From Solirubrobacterales bacterium (GTDB lineage Bacteria; Actinomycetota; Thermoleophilia; Solirubrobacterales; 70-9), in assembly GCA_030152805.1 (NCBI GenBank), contig JASLIG010000115.1, positions 27,045 to 91,044 on the forward strand: DNA of 64,000 bases, read 5' to 3'. A program made the translations under genes and the position numbers. The notes beneath the pieces are model-generated. The model was not told the origin of the DNA. It ran no database searches and saw only the letters and a list, made by a program, of their open reading frames with translations. Below, piece after piece: positions 40,200 through 48,916 of this stretch. The stretch's first letter is position 1, and each line of letters opens with the position of its first letter.

Positions 40200-42175
40200 G
40201 CGGCGAGGCTGCGGAGAAGCTCTGGGAGCCTTCAGCCGAGCTGGTCGAGCGCTCGCGGCTGAGCGAGTACATGCGCTGGCTGGCGGCCGAGCGCGGCCTC
40301 TCCTTCGCCGACTATGACGAGCTCTGGCGCTGGTCGGTTGAGGACCTCGAGGGCTTCTGGTCCTCGATCTGGGACTTCTTCGGCGTGCGGGCGGACGGCG
40401 AGTACGAGCGCGCCCTGGGCAAGCGCGAGATGCCCGGCGCCGAGTGGTTCGCCGGCACCAGCCTCAACTACGCCGAGCACGTCTTCGCCGGCGTGGACGA
40501 GGCCGAGGCCGCGATCCTCCACGCTTCCGAGCTGCGCGAGCTCGACGAGCTGAACTGGGGAGAGCTGCGCGCCCAGGTTGCCGCGGCGGCCGCCGGCCTG
40601 CGCGCGCTCGGCGTCGAGCGGGGCGACCGCGTCGTCGCCTACATGCCGAACATCCCCGAGGCGATCGTCGCCTTCCTCGCCACCGCCAGCATCGGCGCGA
40701 TCTGGTCGAGCTGCTCGCCCGACTTCGGCCCCGCCAGCGTGATCGACCGTTTCGCCCAGATCGAGCCCAAGGTCCTCTTCGCGGTCGACGGCTACCGCTA
40801 CGGCGGCAAGGACTTCGACCGCCGCGAGACGCTGGCCAAGCTGCAGGAGGCGATGCCCAGCCTCGAGCGCACCGTCGTGCTCCCCTACCTAAGCGACGCA
40901 CCTGACCTCTCCCCCCTGCGCGACGCGACGTCCTGGGAGGATCTGCTCGCCTCCGGCGAGGGCACCGAGCTCCGCTTCGAGCGCGTCCCCTTCGAGCACC
41001 CGCTCTGGGTCCTCTACTCCTCCGGCACCACCGGCCTGCCGAAGGCGATCGTGCAGTCGCAGGGCGGCATCCTGCTCGAGCACCTGAAGAAGCTCCACCT
41101 CCACGTCGACGCGCACCCTGGCGACCGCCTCTTCTGGTTCACGACCACCGGCTGGATGATGTGGAACTTCCTCGTCTCCGGTCTGCTGACCCGCGCCGCG
41201 ATCGTCCTCTACGACGGCAACCCCGGCCACCCGGACATGGGCGTACTCTGGGATCTGGCGGAGCGCGCCGAGATCACGATGTTCGGCACCAGCGCCTCCT
41301 ACATCGCCGCCTGCATGAAGGCCGGGGTCGAGCCCGGCGAGGGCCGCGACCTGAGCCGCCTCGGCGCGGTCGGCTCGACCGGCTCGCCCCTCTCACCCGA
41401 GGGCTTCGACTGGATCTACGAGCACCTCGGCGCCGACACCTGGCTCTTCTCGACCAGCGGCGGCACCGACCTCTGCACCGCTTTCGTCGGCGGCTGCGCC
41501 CTGCTCCCCGTCTACCGCGGCGAGCTGCAGGCCCGTGCCCTCGGCGCCGCCGTCGAGGCCTGGAACGAAGACGGCAGGCCGGTGATCGACGAGGTCGGCG
41601 AGCTGGTCGTCACCGAGCCGATGCCCTCGATGCCGGTCCACCTCTGGGGGGACCCCGACGGCGCCCGCTACCGCGCCAGCTACTTCGAGCTCTTCCCTGG
41701 AGTCTGGCGCCACGGCGACTGGATCGAAATCACCTCGCGCGGCACGGCGGTGATCTACGGGCGCTCGGACTCGACGATCAACCGTTCCGGTATCCGCATG
41801 GGCACGAGCGAGATCTACCGCGCCGTGCTCAGCCTCGACGAGATCGTCGACGCGCTGGTCGTCGACGTGCCGCGCCCCGGGACCGAGGGCTGGATGCCGC
41901 TCTTCGTCGTCCTCCGCGAGGGCGCCGCGCTCGACGACGAGCTGCGCAAGGAGATCGCCCGCCGCGTGCGCGAGCGATGCTCGCCGCGTCACGTCCCCGA
42001 CGAGGTCCTCGCCATCTCGGAGGTGCCGCGCACCCTCAGCGGCAAGGTGCTCGAGGTGCCGGTCAAGCGGATCCTGATGGGTACAGCACCAGAGAAGGCT
42101 GCTAGCCGAGACTCCCTCGCCAACCCCGCCGCCCTGGACTGGTTCGTCGATTTCGCCGGGACGCTCGAGGTCTAA
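40196..42175 (+). CDS. aacS: Acetoacetyl-CoA synthetase
   Basis: 659-aa ANL-superfamily adenylating enzyme that activates acetoacetate to acetoacetyl-CoA. The P-loop motif is LYSSGTTGLPKAIVQSQGG. Other features are AIWSSCSPDFG, TTGWMMWNFLVSGLL and the catalytic Lys in RTLSGKVLEVPVKRIL. The N-terminal domain (YMRWLAAERGLSFADYDELWRWSVEDLEGFWSSIWDFF in pieces) is typical of AacS versus acetyl-CoA synthetase. GTG at 40196, coupled to the MBL gene. It faces an HMG-CoA lyase operon whose product, acetoacetate, it would consume. Confidence 0.92.
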   Translation: MSGEAAEKLWEPSAELVERSRLSEYMRWLAAERGLSFADYDELWRWSVEDLEGFWSSIWDFFGVRADGEYERALGKREMPGAEWFAGTSLNYAEHVFAGVDEAEAAILHASELRELDELNWGELRAQVAAAAAGLRALGVERGDRVVAYMPNIPEAIVAFLATASIGAIWSSCSPDFGPASVIDRFAQIEPKVLFAVDGYRYGGKDFDRRETLAKLQEAMPSLERTVVLPYLSDAPDLSPLRDATSWEDLLASGEGTELRFERVPFEHPLWVLYSSGTTGLPKAIVQSQGGILLEHLKKLHLHVDAHPGDRLFWFTTTGWMMWNFLVSGLLTRAAIVLYDGNPGHPDMGVLWDLAERAEITMFGTSASYIAACMKAGVEPGEGRDLSRLGAVGSTGSPLSPEGFDWIYEHLGADTWLFSTSGGTDLCTAFVGGCALLPVYRGELQARALGAAVEAWNEDGRPVIDEVGELVVTEPMPSMPVHLWGDPDGARYRASYFELFPGVWRHGDWIEITSRGTAVIYGRSDSTINRSGIRMGTSEIYRAVLSLDEIVDALVVDVPRPGTEGWMPLFVVLREGAALDDELRKEIARRVRERCSPRHVPDEVLAISEVPRTLSGKVLEVPVKRILMGTAPEKAASRDSLANPAALDWFVDFAGTLEV

Positions 42176-43692
42176 GCAGGCGTCACGGGGTTGCGCCGCT
42201 CGGCGAAGTCGCGGCCCTTGCTCGACGCCATCGCGAAGCGCCTGATCAGCTCGGCACGCAGGTCGGCGGGGTCGACCACGGCGTCGACGACCAGCTCCGA
42301 GGCGAGGTGGAGGATGTCGATGTCCTCGGCGTATTCCTCGCGCTTCTGGGCAACGAAGGCCTCGCGCTCGACCTCGTCCTCGATCGCCTGGATCTGGTTG
42401 TAGAAGACGGCGTTGATTGCCGCCTGCGGGCCCATCACCGCGATCGAGGCGCTGGGAAGGGCGATGCAGCAGTCCGGCTCGAAGGCCGGGCCGGCCATCG
42501 CGTAGAGACCGGCTCCGTAGGCCTTGCGCACCACCACCGAGATCTTCGACACGGTCGCTTCGGATACGGCGCTGATCATCTTTGCGCCGTGACGGATGAT
42601 CCCCTGACGCTCAACCGCGGTGCCGATCATGAAGCCAGGCACGTCGGCGAGGAAGAGCAGCGGCACGTTGAAGGCGTTGCAGGTCTGAATGAAGCGCGCC
42701 GCCTTGTCGGCGGAGTCGACGAAGAGCACGCCGCCGGTGTGCTTGGGCTGGTTGGCGACGACGCCGACAACGCGGCCGTCGAGCCGCCCGTAGCCGACGA
42801 TCAACTCCTTGGCCCAGCGCTTGTGCACCGGCAGGAAGCTCTCGGCGTCGAGCAGCGAGTCGAGCAGCAGCTGCATGTCGAAGGGCCGGTTCTCGTCCTC
42901 GGGGACGAGCTCGGCGATCGGCGTCTGCGAGGCCGGCCCTGCCGGCGGCGCCAACGGTGGCCGCTCGCGCCAGTTGCCCGGCATGTAGGAGAGGTAGCGC
43001 TTGGCGAGGTCGACCGCCTCCGCGTCGCTCTTGACCAGGAAGTGGCCGCAGCCGGAGACCCCGGTGTGCATCTTCGCCCCGCCCATCTCCTCCAGGGTCA
43101 CCGTTTCGCCGATCACCATCTCGGCCATCCGCGGCGATCCCAGGTACATCGAGGCGTTGCCGTCGCGCATGATCACGATGTCGCAGAAGGCGGGGATGTA
43201 GGCGCCGCCGGCGGCGCTCGGGCCAAAGAGCAGGCAGACCTGGGGCACCTGGCCGGAGAGCCGCACCTCGTTGTGGAAGATCCGCCCGGCGCCACGGCGG
43301 CCGGGGAACATCTGCACCTGGTCGGTGATCCGTGCGCCCGCCGAGTCGACGAGATAGACCATCGGCACCTGCAGGGAGAGCGCCCGCTCCTGGATGCGGA
43401 GGATCTTCTCCACCGTCTTCGGCCCCCATGAGCCGGCCTTGACGGTCGGGTCGTTGGCCATCAGGGCGATGCGGCGGCCGTCGATCGTCGCCTGGCCGGT
43501 GACGACCCCGTCGGCGCCGAGACCCTCCTCGTCCCAGTTGGCCAGCGCCGCTTCCTCGGCGAAGGAGCCGGCGTCGACGAGCAGCTCAACCCGCTCGCGC
43601 ACGGGCAGCTTCCCCTGTTCCTCGGTCTTCTCGTGGTGGCGCTGCGGACCCCCGGCGAGGGCGGCCTCGAGCGCTCGAGCGAAATCTGACAT
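42172..43692 (-). CDS. Acyl-CoA carboxylase carboxyltransferase (beta) subunit
   Basis: 506-aa biotin-dependent carboxyltransferase. Two crotonase-like halves: N-terminal SFAEEAALANWDEEGLGADGVVTG...VYLVDSAGARITDQVQMFPGR and C-terminal GVVANQPKHTGGVLFVDSADKAARFIQ, VPLLFLADVPGFMIGTAVE, KISVVVRKAYGAGLYAMAGPAF. Motifs G-G-AY and YGAG bind acyl-CoA and biotin. It may act on methylcrotonyl-, propionyl- or related CoA; co-transcription with HMG-CoA lyase favours a leucine-degradation type. No biotin carboxylase gene is adjacent. ATG at 43692 starts MSDFARALE. The 3' end overlaps aacS by 4 bp. Confidence 0.9.
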   Translation of the reverse strand: MSDFARALEAALAGGPQRHHEKTEEQGKLPVRERVELLVDAGSFAEEAALANWDEEGLGADGVVTGQATIDGRRIALMANDPTVKAGSWGPKTVEKILRIQERALSLQVPMVYLVDSAGARITDQVQMFPGRRGAGRIFHNEVRLSGQVPQVCLLFGPSAAGGAYIPAFCDIVIMRDGNASMYLGSPRMAEMVIGETVTLEEMGGAKMHTGVSGCGHFLVKSDAEAVDLAKRYLSYMPGNWRERPPLAPPAGPASQTPIAELVPEDENRPFDMQLLLDSLLDAESFLPVHKRWAKELIVGYGRLDGRVVGVVANQPKHTGGVLFVDSADKAARFIQTCNAFNVPLLFLADVPGFMIGTAVERQGIIRHGAKMISAVSEATVSKISVVVRKAYGAGLYAMAGPAFEPDCCIALPSASIAVMGPQAAINAVFYNQIQAIEDEVEREAFVAQKREEYAEDIDILHLASELVVDAVVDPADLRAELIRRFAMASSKGRDFAERRNPVTPA

Positions 43693-43703
43693 CGGCGCGG
43701 AGC

Positions 43704-44624
43704 CTATCCGCGGTGCCAGTCCACGGGACCGGCGCGCAACACGTGCGAGCCGAGCGGCCGGCCGAGCGCCTCCTGCGCGGAGCGCGAAGCCTCGACCAGC
43801 GCAGGCAAGTCGACCCCGGTCTGCACGCCCATCTCGTGCAGCATCGAGACGACGTCCTCGGTGGCGACGTTCCCGGTCGCGCCCGGCGGCACCGGACAGC
43901 CGCCGAGCTCGCCGAAGCTCGACTCGAAGGACTCGACCCCCCGCTCGAGCGCCGCCAGGATGTTGGCGAGCCCCTGCCCGCGCGTGTTGTGGAAGTGGGC
44001 GGTCAGCTCGACCGACCCGAGCCGCTCTCGCGCCGCCGCGAAGAACTCGCCCACCTGGCGCGGGTTCCCCATCCCGGTCGTGTCGCCGAAGCCGATCTCC
44101 TCGCAGCCGGCGGCGGTGAGCCGCTCGGCGATACCGAAGACGCGCTCGGGCGGCACCTCGCCCTCGTAGGGGCAGCCGAAGGAGACTGAGATCACGCCCT
44201 CGCAGCGCAGCCCCGCCTCGCGCGCCGTCGCCAACGTCCGCTCCAGCCCGCCCAGCGACTCCTCGATCGTGCGGTTGACGTTCTTGCGGTTGTGCGTCTC
44301 CGAAGCGGAGACGAAGACGTTGATCTCGTCGAAGCGCTCGCGCAGCGCCAGCGCCCGCTCCAGGCCCCGCTCGTTGGGGATCAGCACCGAGAAGGCGACG
44401 CCCTCGCGTCGCTGCACCCCGGCCAGCACCTCCCCTCCGTCGGCGAGCTGCGGGATCACCTCGGGCCGCACGAACGAGGTCACCTCGATCCGCTTCAGTC
44501 CCGTCGCCGAGAGCAGGTCGACGAGGCGGATCTTCTCCGCCGTCGGAATCGTCTCCGGCTCGTTCTGGAAGCCGTCGCGCGGCCCGACCTCGCGGATGCG
44601 GACGTTGCTCGGCAGCGGGCTCAT
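43704..44624 (-). CDS. Hydroxymethylglutaryl-CoA lyase
   Basis: 306-aa TIM-barrel lyase. The N-terminal motif VREVGPRDGFQNEP is the DRE-TIM/HMGL signature, with the metal-binding Asp. EVTSFVRPEVIPQLAD carries the substrate-specific region. The catalytic Cys lies in the C-terminal FGELGGCPVPPGATGNVATEDVV; the metal ligands H-x-H in LTAHFHNTRGQGLANI are intact. It splits HMG-CoA to acetoacetate and acetyl-CoA. It lies 11 bp before the carboxyltransferase gene and 12 bp after the thioesterase, as one operon. ATG at 44624. Confidence 0.92.
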   Translation of the reverse strand: MSPLPSNVRIREVGPRDGFQNEPETIPTAEKIRLVDLLSATGLKRIEVTSFVRPEVIPQLADGGEVLAGVQRREGVAFSVLIPNERGLERALALRERFDEINVFVSASETHNRKNVNRTIEESLGGLERTLATAREAGLRCEGVISVSFGCPYEGEVPPERVFGIAERLTAAGCEEIGFGDTTGMGNPRQVGEFFAAARERLGSVELTAHFHNTRGQGLANILAALERGVESFESSFGELGGCPVPPGATGNVATEDVVSMLHEMGVQTGVDLPALVEASRSAQEALGRPLGSHVLRAGPVDWHRG

Positions 44625-44636
44625 CGGGGACCGAGG

Positions 44637-45026
44637 CTACGCGGTCGGCGGGCCGGCCTGGCCGATCACGCGCCGCTCGTGGGTGCCGACGCCGATCGTG
44701 CGCTCGCCTTCGGTCACCTCGACGTCGAAGCGAAGCTTGCGCCCGTCGACGACCTCGCGCAGGGTGGCGCGCGTGCGGCAGATCGCCCCCTCCGCGGCCG
44801 CCGCCACGTGCTTGACGCAAACCTCGAAGCCGACCGTCGCCCGCCCCTCGGGGAGGTGCTCGTAGGCGAGCATCTGGGCGCTGCCCTCCATCATCCCGAT
44901 CATGCCCGGCGTCGAGAGCACGCCGGTGCCGATCGTGCCGCCGACGTCCGTCACCAGCGGCGGCGCAACCGTGAACTCGTCGCTGCGCTCGATGCCGGGA
45001 ACGAGCGCCTCCCCCAGCTCTCCCAT
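44637..45026 (-). CDS. Hotdog-fold thioesterase (FlK-like)
   Basis: 129-aa protein. LVTDVGGTIGTGVLSTPGMIGMMEGSAQMLAYEHLPEGRATVGFEVCVKHVA follows the FlK/fluoroacetyl-CoA thioesterase pattern, with a catalytic Thr/Glu in the STPGMIGMMEGSA segment and the conserved KHVA. It hydrolyses or safeguards a small acyl-CoA. The start ATG shares one base with the SDR stop. Its operon places it with acyl-CoA metabolism. Confidence 0.82.
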   Translation of the reverse strand: MGELGEALVPGIERSDEFTVAPPLVTDVGGTIGTGVLSTPGMIGMMEGSAQMLAYEHLPEGRATVGFEVCVKHVAAAAEGAICRTRATLREVVDGRKLRFDVEVTEGERTIGVGTHERRVIGQAGPPTA

Positions 45027-45748
45027 CAGACCATCCCCAGGCCGCCGCTCACGCCCAGGGTCTCGCCGGTGACGTAGGTGGCGTCATCGGAAACGAGGAA
45101 GGCCGCGGCCGCGGCGACCTCCTCGGGCTGGCCGAGGCGGCCCATCTGGGTGGCGGACTTCATCGTCTCGATCACCTTCTCGCCGATCTCGCCGAACTCC
45201 TTGGCGCCCATCAGCAGTGGGGTCTCGATCGGGCCCGGGGCAATCGAGTTGGCGGTGATGCCGTAGCGCGCGTTCTCGCGCGCGATCGCCTTCATGAAGC
45301 CGACGACGGCTCCCTTCGTGGCCGAGTAGACGGCCGAGCCCTTGGAGCCAACACGGCCCGCCTCCGAGGAGATGCTGAGGATGCGGCCATATTTCGCCTC
45401 CTGCATGCCTGGCAGCGCCGCGTGGGTGCAGTTGAAGACGCCGACCAGGTTGATCGCGATCAGCCGCTGCCACTGCTCGGGCGTCGTGTAGGTGAAGAAG
45501 CCGAACTCGTCGGTGCCGGCGTTGTTGACGAGGATGTCGAGCGCGCCCGCGGCCTTGGCGGAGTCGAGCTCGGTGACGTCGAGCTCGACGGCGTGGCCGT
45601 TGACCCCGCCCGCGACGCGCTCGGCGCCCTCCGTGTCGATGTCGCCGACCCAGACCTCGGCGCCCTCGGCGGCGAGGCGGGCGGCGATCGCGGCCCCGAT
45701 CCCGCTGGCGCCCCCGGTCACCAGTGCCTTTCGTCCCTCCAGTCGCAT
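45026..45748 (-). CDS. Short-chain dehydrogenase/reductase (FabG/BDH-like)
   Basis: 240-aa classical SDR. Cofactor motif TGGASGIGAAIAARLA; the acidic residue after the second strand (VGDIDTEGAERV) favours NAD. Also NNAGTDEFGFF, catalytic SSEAG with YSATKGAVVGF, and the C-terminal SDDATYVTGETLGVSGGLGM. Likely acts on a 3-hydroxyacyl-CoA or 3-hydroxybutyrate type substrate in view of the operon. ATG at 45748, the first gene of the minus-strand operon. It is divergent from fno by 27 bp. Confidence 0.9.
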   Translation of the reverse strand: MRLEGRKALVTGGASGIGAAIAARLAAEGAEVWVGDIDTEGAERVAGGVNGHAVELDVTELDSAKAAGALDILVNNAGTDEFGFFTYTTPEQWQRLIAINLVGVFNCTHAALPGMQEAKYGRILSISSEAGRVGSKGSAVYSATKGAVVGFMKAIARENARYGITANSIAPGPIETPLLMGAKEFGEIGEKVIETMKSATQMGRLGQPEEVAAAAAFLVSDDATYVTGETLGVSGGLGMV

Positions 45749-45775
45749 CGGGCGGGAGCATAGACTGGCGCACCC

Positions 45776-46468
45776 GTGGCGGACCTCCCCACCATCCCGA
45801 TCGTCGGCGGCACCGGCGCGCTGGGCGCCGGCCTGGCGATGCGCTGGGCCCAGGCCGGCGCGCCGATCGCGATCGGCTCGCGCTCGGCGGAGCGGGCCGA
45901 GGAGGCAGCGGCGAAACTGCGCGAGGGGGTGCCCGGCGCCGAGGTCGAGGGCCTGCTCAACGAGGAGGCGGCGAAGCGCGCCGAGATCGTCTTCCTCACC
46001 GTGCCCTTCCGCGCCCAGTCGGAGAACCTCAACAACCTGCGCGAGGCGCTGCAGCCCGGCCAGATCCTGGTCGATTGCACGGTGCCGCTCGCCGCGGCGG
46101 TCAGCGGCAAGGCGACCCGCTCGCTCGGCGTCTGGCAGGGCTCGGCCGCACAGCAGGCGCAGGAGATGGTCCCGGACGGCGTCACCGTGGTCGCCGCCCT
46201 GCACAGCGTCAGCGCGCCCAGCCTCGCCGACCCGGGCGTCGAGATGGACGAGGACGTGCTGGTCTGCGCCGACCGCAAGGCGGACAAGGCGCGCGTCGCC
46301 CGCCTGATCGAACTGATCCCCGGTCTGCGCCCGGTCAACGCCGGGGCGCTGGAGATGGCCCGCATCGTCGAGCAGCTGACGCCGCTGCTGATCTCGGTCA
46401 ACACGCGCTATAAGGCCCACGCCGGGATCAAGCTCACCGGCTTGCCCGACGGCGACCACTGGGCATAG
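45776..46468 (+). CDS. fno: NADPH-dependent F420 reductase
   Basis: 230-aa protein of the F420:NADP oxidoreductase family, which exchanges hydride between NADPH and F420. The N-terminal Rossmann motif is IVGGTGALGAGLAMRWAQAG, with SRSAERAEEAA for the NADP phosphate. AEIVFLTVPFRAQSENL, VVAALHSVSAPSLADP and VNAGALEMARIVEQLTPLLISVNTRYKAHAGIKLTG match the F420-binding half. GTG at 45776. It heads a four-gene run with cofD, cofC and cofE. Confidence 0.92.
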   Translation: MADLPTIPIVGGTGALGAGLAMRWAQAGAPIAIGSRSAERAEEAAAKLREGVPGAEVEGLLNEEAAKRAEIVFLTVPFRAQSENLNNLREALQPGQILVDCTVPLAAAVSGKATRSLGVWQGSAAQQAQEMVPDGVTVVAALHSVSAPSLADPGVEMDEDVLVCADRKADKARVARLIELIPGLRPVNAGALEMARIVEQLTPLLISVNTRYKAHAGIKLTGLPDGDHWA

Positions 46469-46478
46469 GCGGTTCGCG

Positions 46479-47408
46479 ATGCGGATCGCGCTCCTCGCCG
46501 GCGGCACCGGCGGCGCCAAGCTCGCGGCCGGGATGCAGGAGGAGATCGGCTCCGACCTCTCGGTCATCGCCAATACCGGCGACGACATCGAGACGCTCGG
46601 CGTCCACGTCTCCCCCGACCCCGACCTGATCACCTACTGGCTCAGCGGCGAAATCGACGAGGAGCGCGGCTGGGGGCTGCGCGACGACAGCTTCACGGTC
46701 TTCGAGCGCCTGACCCAACTCGGCGCGCCGAGTTGGTTCGGCCTCTCCGACCGCGACCTCGCCGCCTGCCTCTACCGGCGCCAGTTCCGCGACGAGGGCG
46801 GCAGCCTGACCGCCGCGCAGGAGCAGATCGCCCGCTCGCTCGGGGTCGAGGCGCGGGTGCTGCCGATGTGCGAGGCGCCGGTGCGCACCCAGGTGCTGAC
46901 CGCCGTCGGCCGGCGCGCCCTGCAGGAGTACCTGATCGTTGACGGCGGCGCGCCCGAGGTGCACGGGGTCGAGCTCGACGGCATCGCCGAGGCCGAGCCG
47001 ACGAAGGAGGTGCTGGAGGCGCTGCGCTGGGCGGAAGCGGTCGTCGTCGGCCCCTCCAACCCGGTGATCAGCATCGGCCCGATCCTCGCCGTGCCCGGCA
47101 TGCGCGAGGCGATCTCCCAGCTCGACGTTCCCGTGGTCGCGGTCAGCCCCTTCGTCGCCGGTCAGGTGGTCAAGGGGCCGACGGAGCGCTTCATGCAGGC
47201 GCTGGGACGCCCCTCGACCGCGGCGGGGGTCGCCTCCCTCTACGCCGGCCTGATCGACGCGATGGTCGTCGACGAGGATGACCCGGACCCGCCGCCGGCC
47301 GAGATCCCGACCCTCGCAGCGCCGACCCTGATGGAGGGCGCGGCCGGACGCGGCCGCGTCGCTCGCACCGTCCTCGACTACGCCGCTAGCCTCGTCGAAG
47401 ACCGCTGA
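46479..47408 (+). CDS. cofD: 2-phospho-L-lactate transferase (F420-0 synthesis)
   Basis: 309-aa CofD/FbiA. It transfers the phospholactyl (or phosphoenolpyruvyl) moiety onto FO. Signature: LLAGGTGGAKLAAGMQEE at the start, NTGDDIETLGVHVSPDPDLITYWLSG, and VGPSNPVISIGPILAVPGMREAI. Length fits the family. ATG at 46479, 10 bp after fno. Stop at 47408, followed by cofC after 16 bp. All diagnostic segments are intact. Confidence 0.95.
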   Translation: MRIALLAGGTGGAKLAAGMQEEIGSDLSVIANTGDDIETLGVHVSPDPDLITYWLSGEIDEERGWGLRDDSFTVFERLTQLGAPSWFGLSDRDLAACLYRRQFRDEGGSLTAAQEQIARSLGVEARVLPMCEAPVRTQVLTAVGRRALQEYLIVDGGAPEVHGVELDGIAEAEPTKEVLEALRWAEAVVVGPSNPVISIGPILAVPGMREAISQLDVPVVAVSPFVAGQVVKGPTERFMQALGRPSTAAGVASLYAGLIDAMVVDEDDPDPPPAEIPTLAAPTLMEGAAGRGRVARTVLDYAASLVEDR

Positions 47409-47424
47409 CCAGCCAGTCCCGGAC

Positions 47425-48066
47425 TTGAAAGCCACCGCAGTCCTACCCGTGAAGCGATTCGCCGAGGCGAAGCAGCGCCTCGCGGCGGGGATCGGCGCCA
47501 CGCACCGCGCCGAGATCGCCCTGGCGATGCTCGAAGACGTGCTCGAAGCAATCGCGTCCGCGCGCTCGGTCGAGCGCACGATCGTCGTCACCGGCGAGCC
47601 GCGTGCCGAAGCGGCGGCGGGCGCCGCCGGCGCCGAACTGATCGCGGACCCCGGCGAAGGCGGCCATTCCGGCGCCGCGCTGGCGGGCGTCGCGCGGGCG
47701 CGGGAGCTCGGCGCGACCTGCGTCGTCCTCCTGCCCGGCGACTGCCCGCTGCTGGATCCCCGCGAGCTGGAACGGCTGCTGACCGGCATGCCGGAGCGCT
47801 ACGTCGGGGTCGTCCCCGACCGCCACGGCACCGGGACCAACGCGCTCGCCCTGTCGCCGCCCGACGCGATCGAGCCGTCCTTCGGCGAGGGCAGCTGTGC
47901 CCGCCACGTCGCCGCCGCCCGCGACGCGGGCGTGCCCTTTGAGGTCGAGGAGCTGAGCTCGCTCGCGCTCGACCTCGACACGCCGGCCGACGTGGTCGCC
48001 CTGACCATGGCACTGGAGAAGGACAGCGGACGGGCGAAGCGGACCGCGCGGGCGCTCGGCATATGA
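47425..48066 (+). CDS. cofC: 2-phospholactate/PEP guanylyltransferase
   Basis: 213-aa CofC/FbiD. It makes the activated lactyl- or enolpyruvyl-diphosphoguanosine donor for CofD. Nucleotidyltransferase features: VLPVKRFAEAKQRLA at the start, CVVLLPGDCPLLDPRELERLL (metal Asp), VPDRHGTGTNALALSPP and the DLDTPADVVALT end. The start is TTG at 47425, which yields MKATAVLPVKRF. It overlaps cofE by four bases (ATGA). Confidence 0.94.
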   Translation: MKATAVLPVKRFAEAKQRLAAGIGATHRAEIALAMLEDVLEAIASARSVERTIVVTGEPRAEAAAGAAGAELIADPGEGGHSGAALAGVARARELGATCVVLLPGDCPLLDPRELERLLTGMPERYVGVVPDRHGTGTNALALSPPDAIEPSFGEGSCARHVAAARDAGVPFEVEELSSLALDLDTPADVVALTMALEKDSGRAKRTARALGI

Positions 48067-48800
48067 ACGCGTTGACCGCATTCGGGGTTGACGGCCTGCC
48101 GGAGATCGAGGAGGGGGCGCGGCTCGGCGAGCTGATCGCCGCGAGGGCCGAGATCGAGCCGGGCGACGTGCTCGTGATCGCCCAGAAGGTGGTCTCGAAG
48201 GCCGAGGGTCGCGTGCGCCGCCTCTCCTCAGTCATCCCGGGCGCCGAAGCGCGCAAGCTGGCCGCCGTGCTCGGCAAGGAGCCGGCCCTGGTGCAACTGA
48301 TCCTCGAGGAGAGCACCGAGGTCCTGCGTGCCGAGCGCAGCGTCCTGATCGTCGAAACCCACCACGGCTTCGTCTGCGCCAACGCCGGCATCGACAGCTC
48401 GAACCTCCCCGACGAGGACACCGTCTGCCTCCTCCCGGAAGACCCCGACGCCTCAGCCCGCCGCATCCGCGGCGAACTGCCGATCGCCTCCATCGGCGTC
48501 GTGATCAGCGACAGCTTCGGACGCGCCTGGCGCTTAGGCCAAGCCGAGGTAGCGATCGGCTGTGCCGGGCTGACCCCGCTCGACGACTGGCGCGGCCGCC
48601 ACGACTCACACGGCCGGGAGCTGGAAGCAACCCTGATCGCCATCGCCGACGAGGCCGCCGCGGCCGCCGACCTCGCTCGAAGCAAGGACAGCAACGTCCC
48701 CGCAGTGATTCTCCGCGGCCTCGACCGCTTCGTCAGCGCCGAAGACGGCCTCGGCGCCGCGGCGCTACGCCGCCCCCGGGACGAGGACTTGTTCCGCTGA
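48063..48800 (+). CDS. cofE: Coenzyme F420-0:L-glutamate ligase
   Basis: 245-aa CofE, adding glutamates to F420-0. Motifs: VIAQKVVSKAEGRVRRL, VETHHGFVCANAGIDSSN (metal and GTP region), ISDSFGRAWRLGQAEVAIGCAGL, and SKDSNVPAVILRG. It is a single-domain ligase; the FMN-binding nitroreductase domain fused to mycobacterial FbiB is absent. ATG at 48063. A long nested hairpin begins 6 bp after its stop. Confidence 0.95.
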   Translation: MNALTAFGVDGLPEIEEGARLGELIAARAEIEPGDVLVIAQKVVSKAEGRVRRLSSVIPGAEARKLAAVLGKEPALVQLILEESTEVLRAERSVLIVETHHGFVCANAGIDSSNLPDEDTVCLLPEDPDASARRIRGELPIASIGVVISDSFGRAWRLGQAEVAIGCAGLTPLDDWRGRHDSHGRELEATLIAIADEAAAAADLARSKDSNVPAVILRGLDRFVSAEDGLGAAALRRPRDEDLFR

Positions 48801-48805
48801 CACCA

Positions 48806-48916
48806 AGACGATCCCGGCAGGGGTGGAGCGTCTTGTACTTTTTCGGCAGTCGCTTGCGGCGCCAGCAGGCGCCGTTTCACCGAAAAAGTTAAGCGGAACC
48901 CCTGCCGGGATCGTCT
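48806..48916. terminator. Nested three-tier inverted repeat, probable bidirectional terminator
   Basis: Outer arms of 19 bp are perfect (AGACGATCCCGGCAGGGGT at 48806-48824 and complement at 48898-48916). Inside lie 10-bp arms ACTTTTTCGG/CCGAAAAAGT and a 7-bp hairpin CGGCGCC-AGCA-GGCGCCG. It sits between convergent cofE and the alcohol dehydrogenase gene and contains the latter's stop codon. Confidence 0.75.

Noticed and set aside
43693..44820. Upstream extension of the carboxyltransferase frame to 882 codons
   Set aside because: The extra part is Arg/Gly-rich and antisense-free but overlaps the HMG-CoA lyase gene in another frame; the real start is the ATG at 43692 just before MSDFARALE.
45749..46633. 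Upstream extension of the SDR frame on the minus strand
   Set aside because: It runs through fno in antisense; the Rossmann motif begins immediately after ATG 45748.
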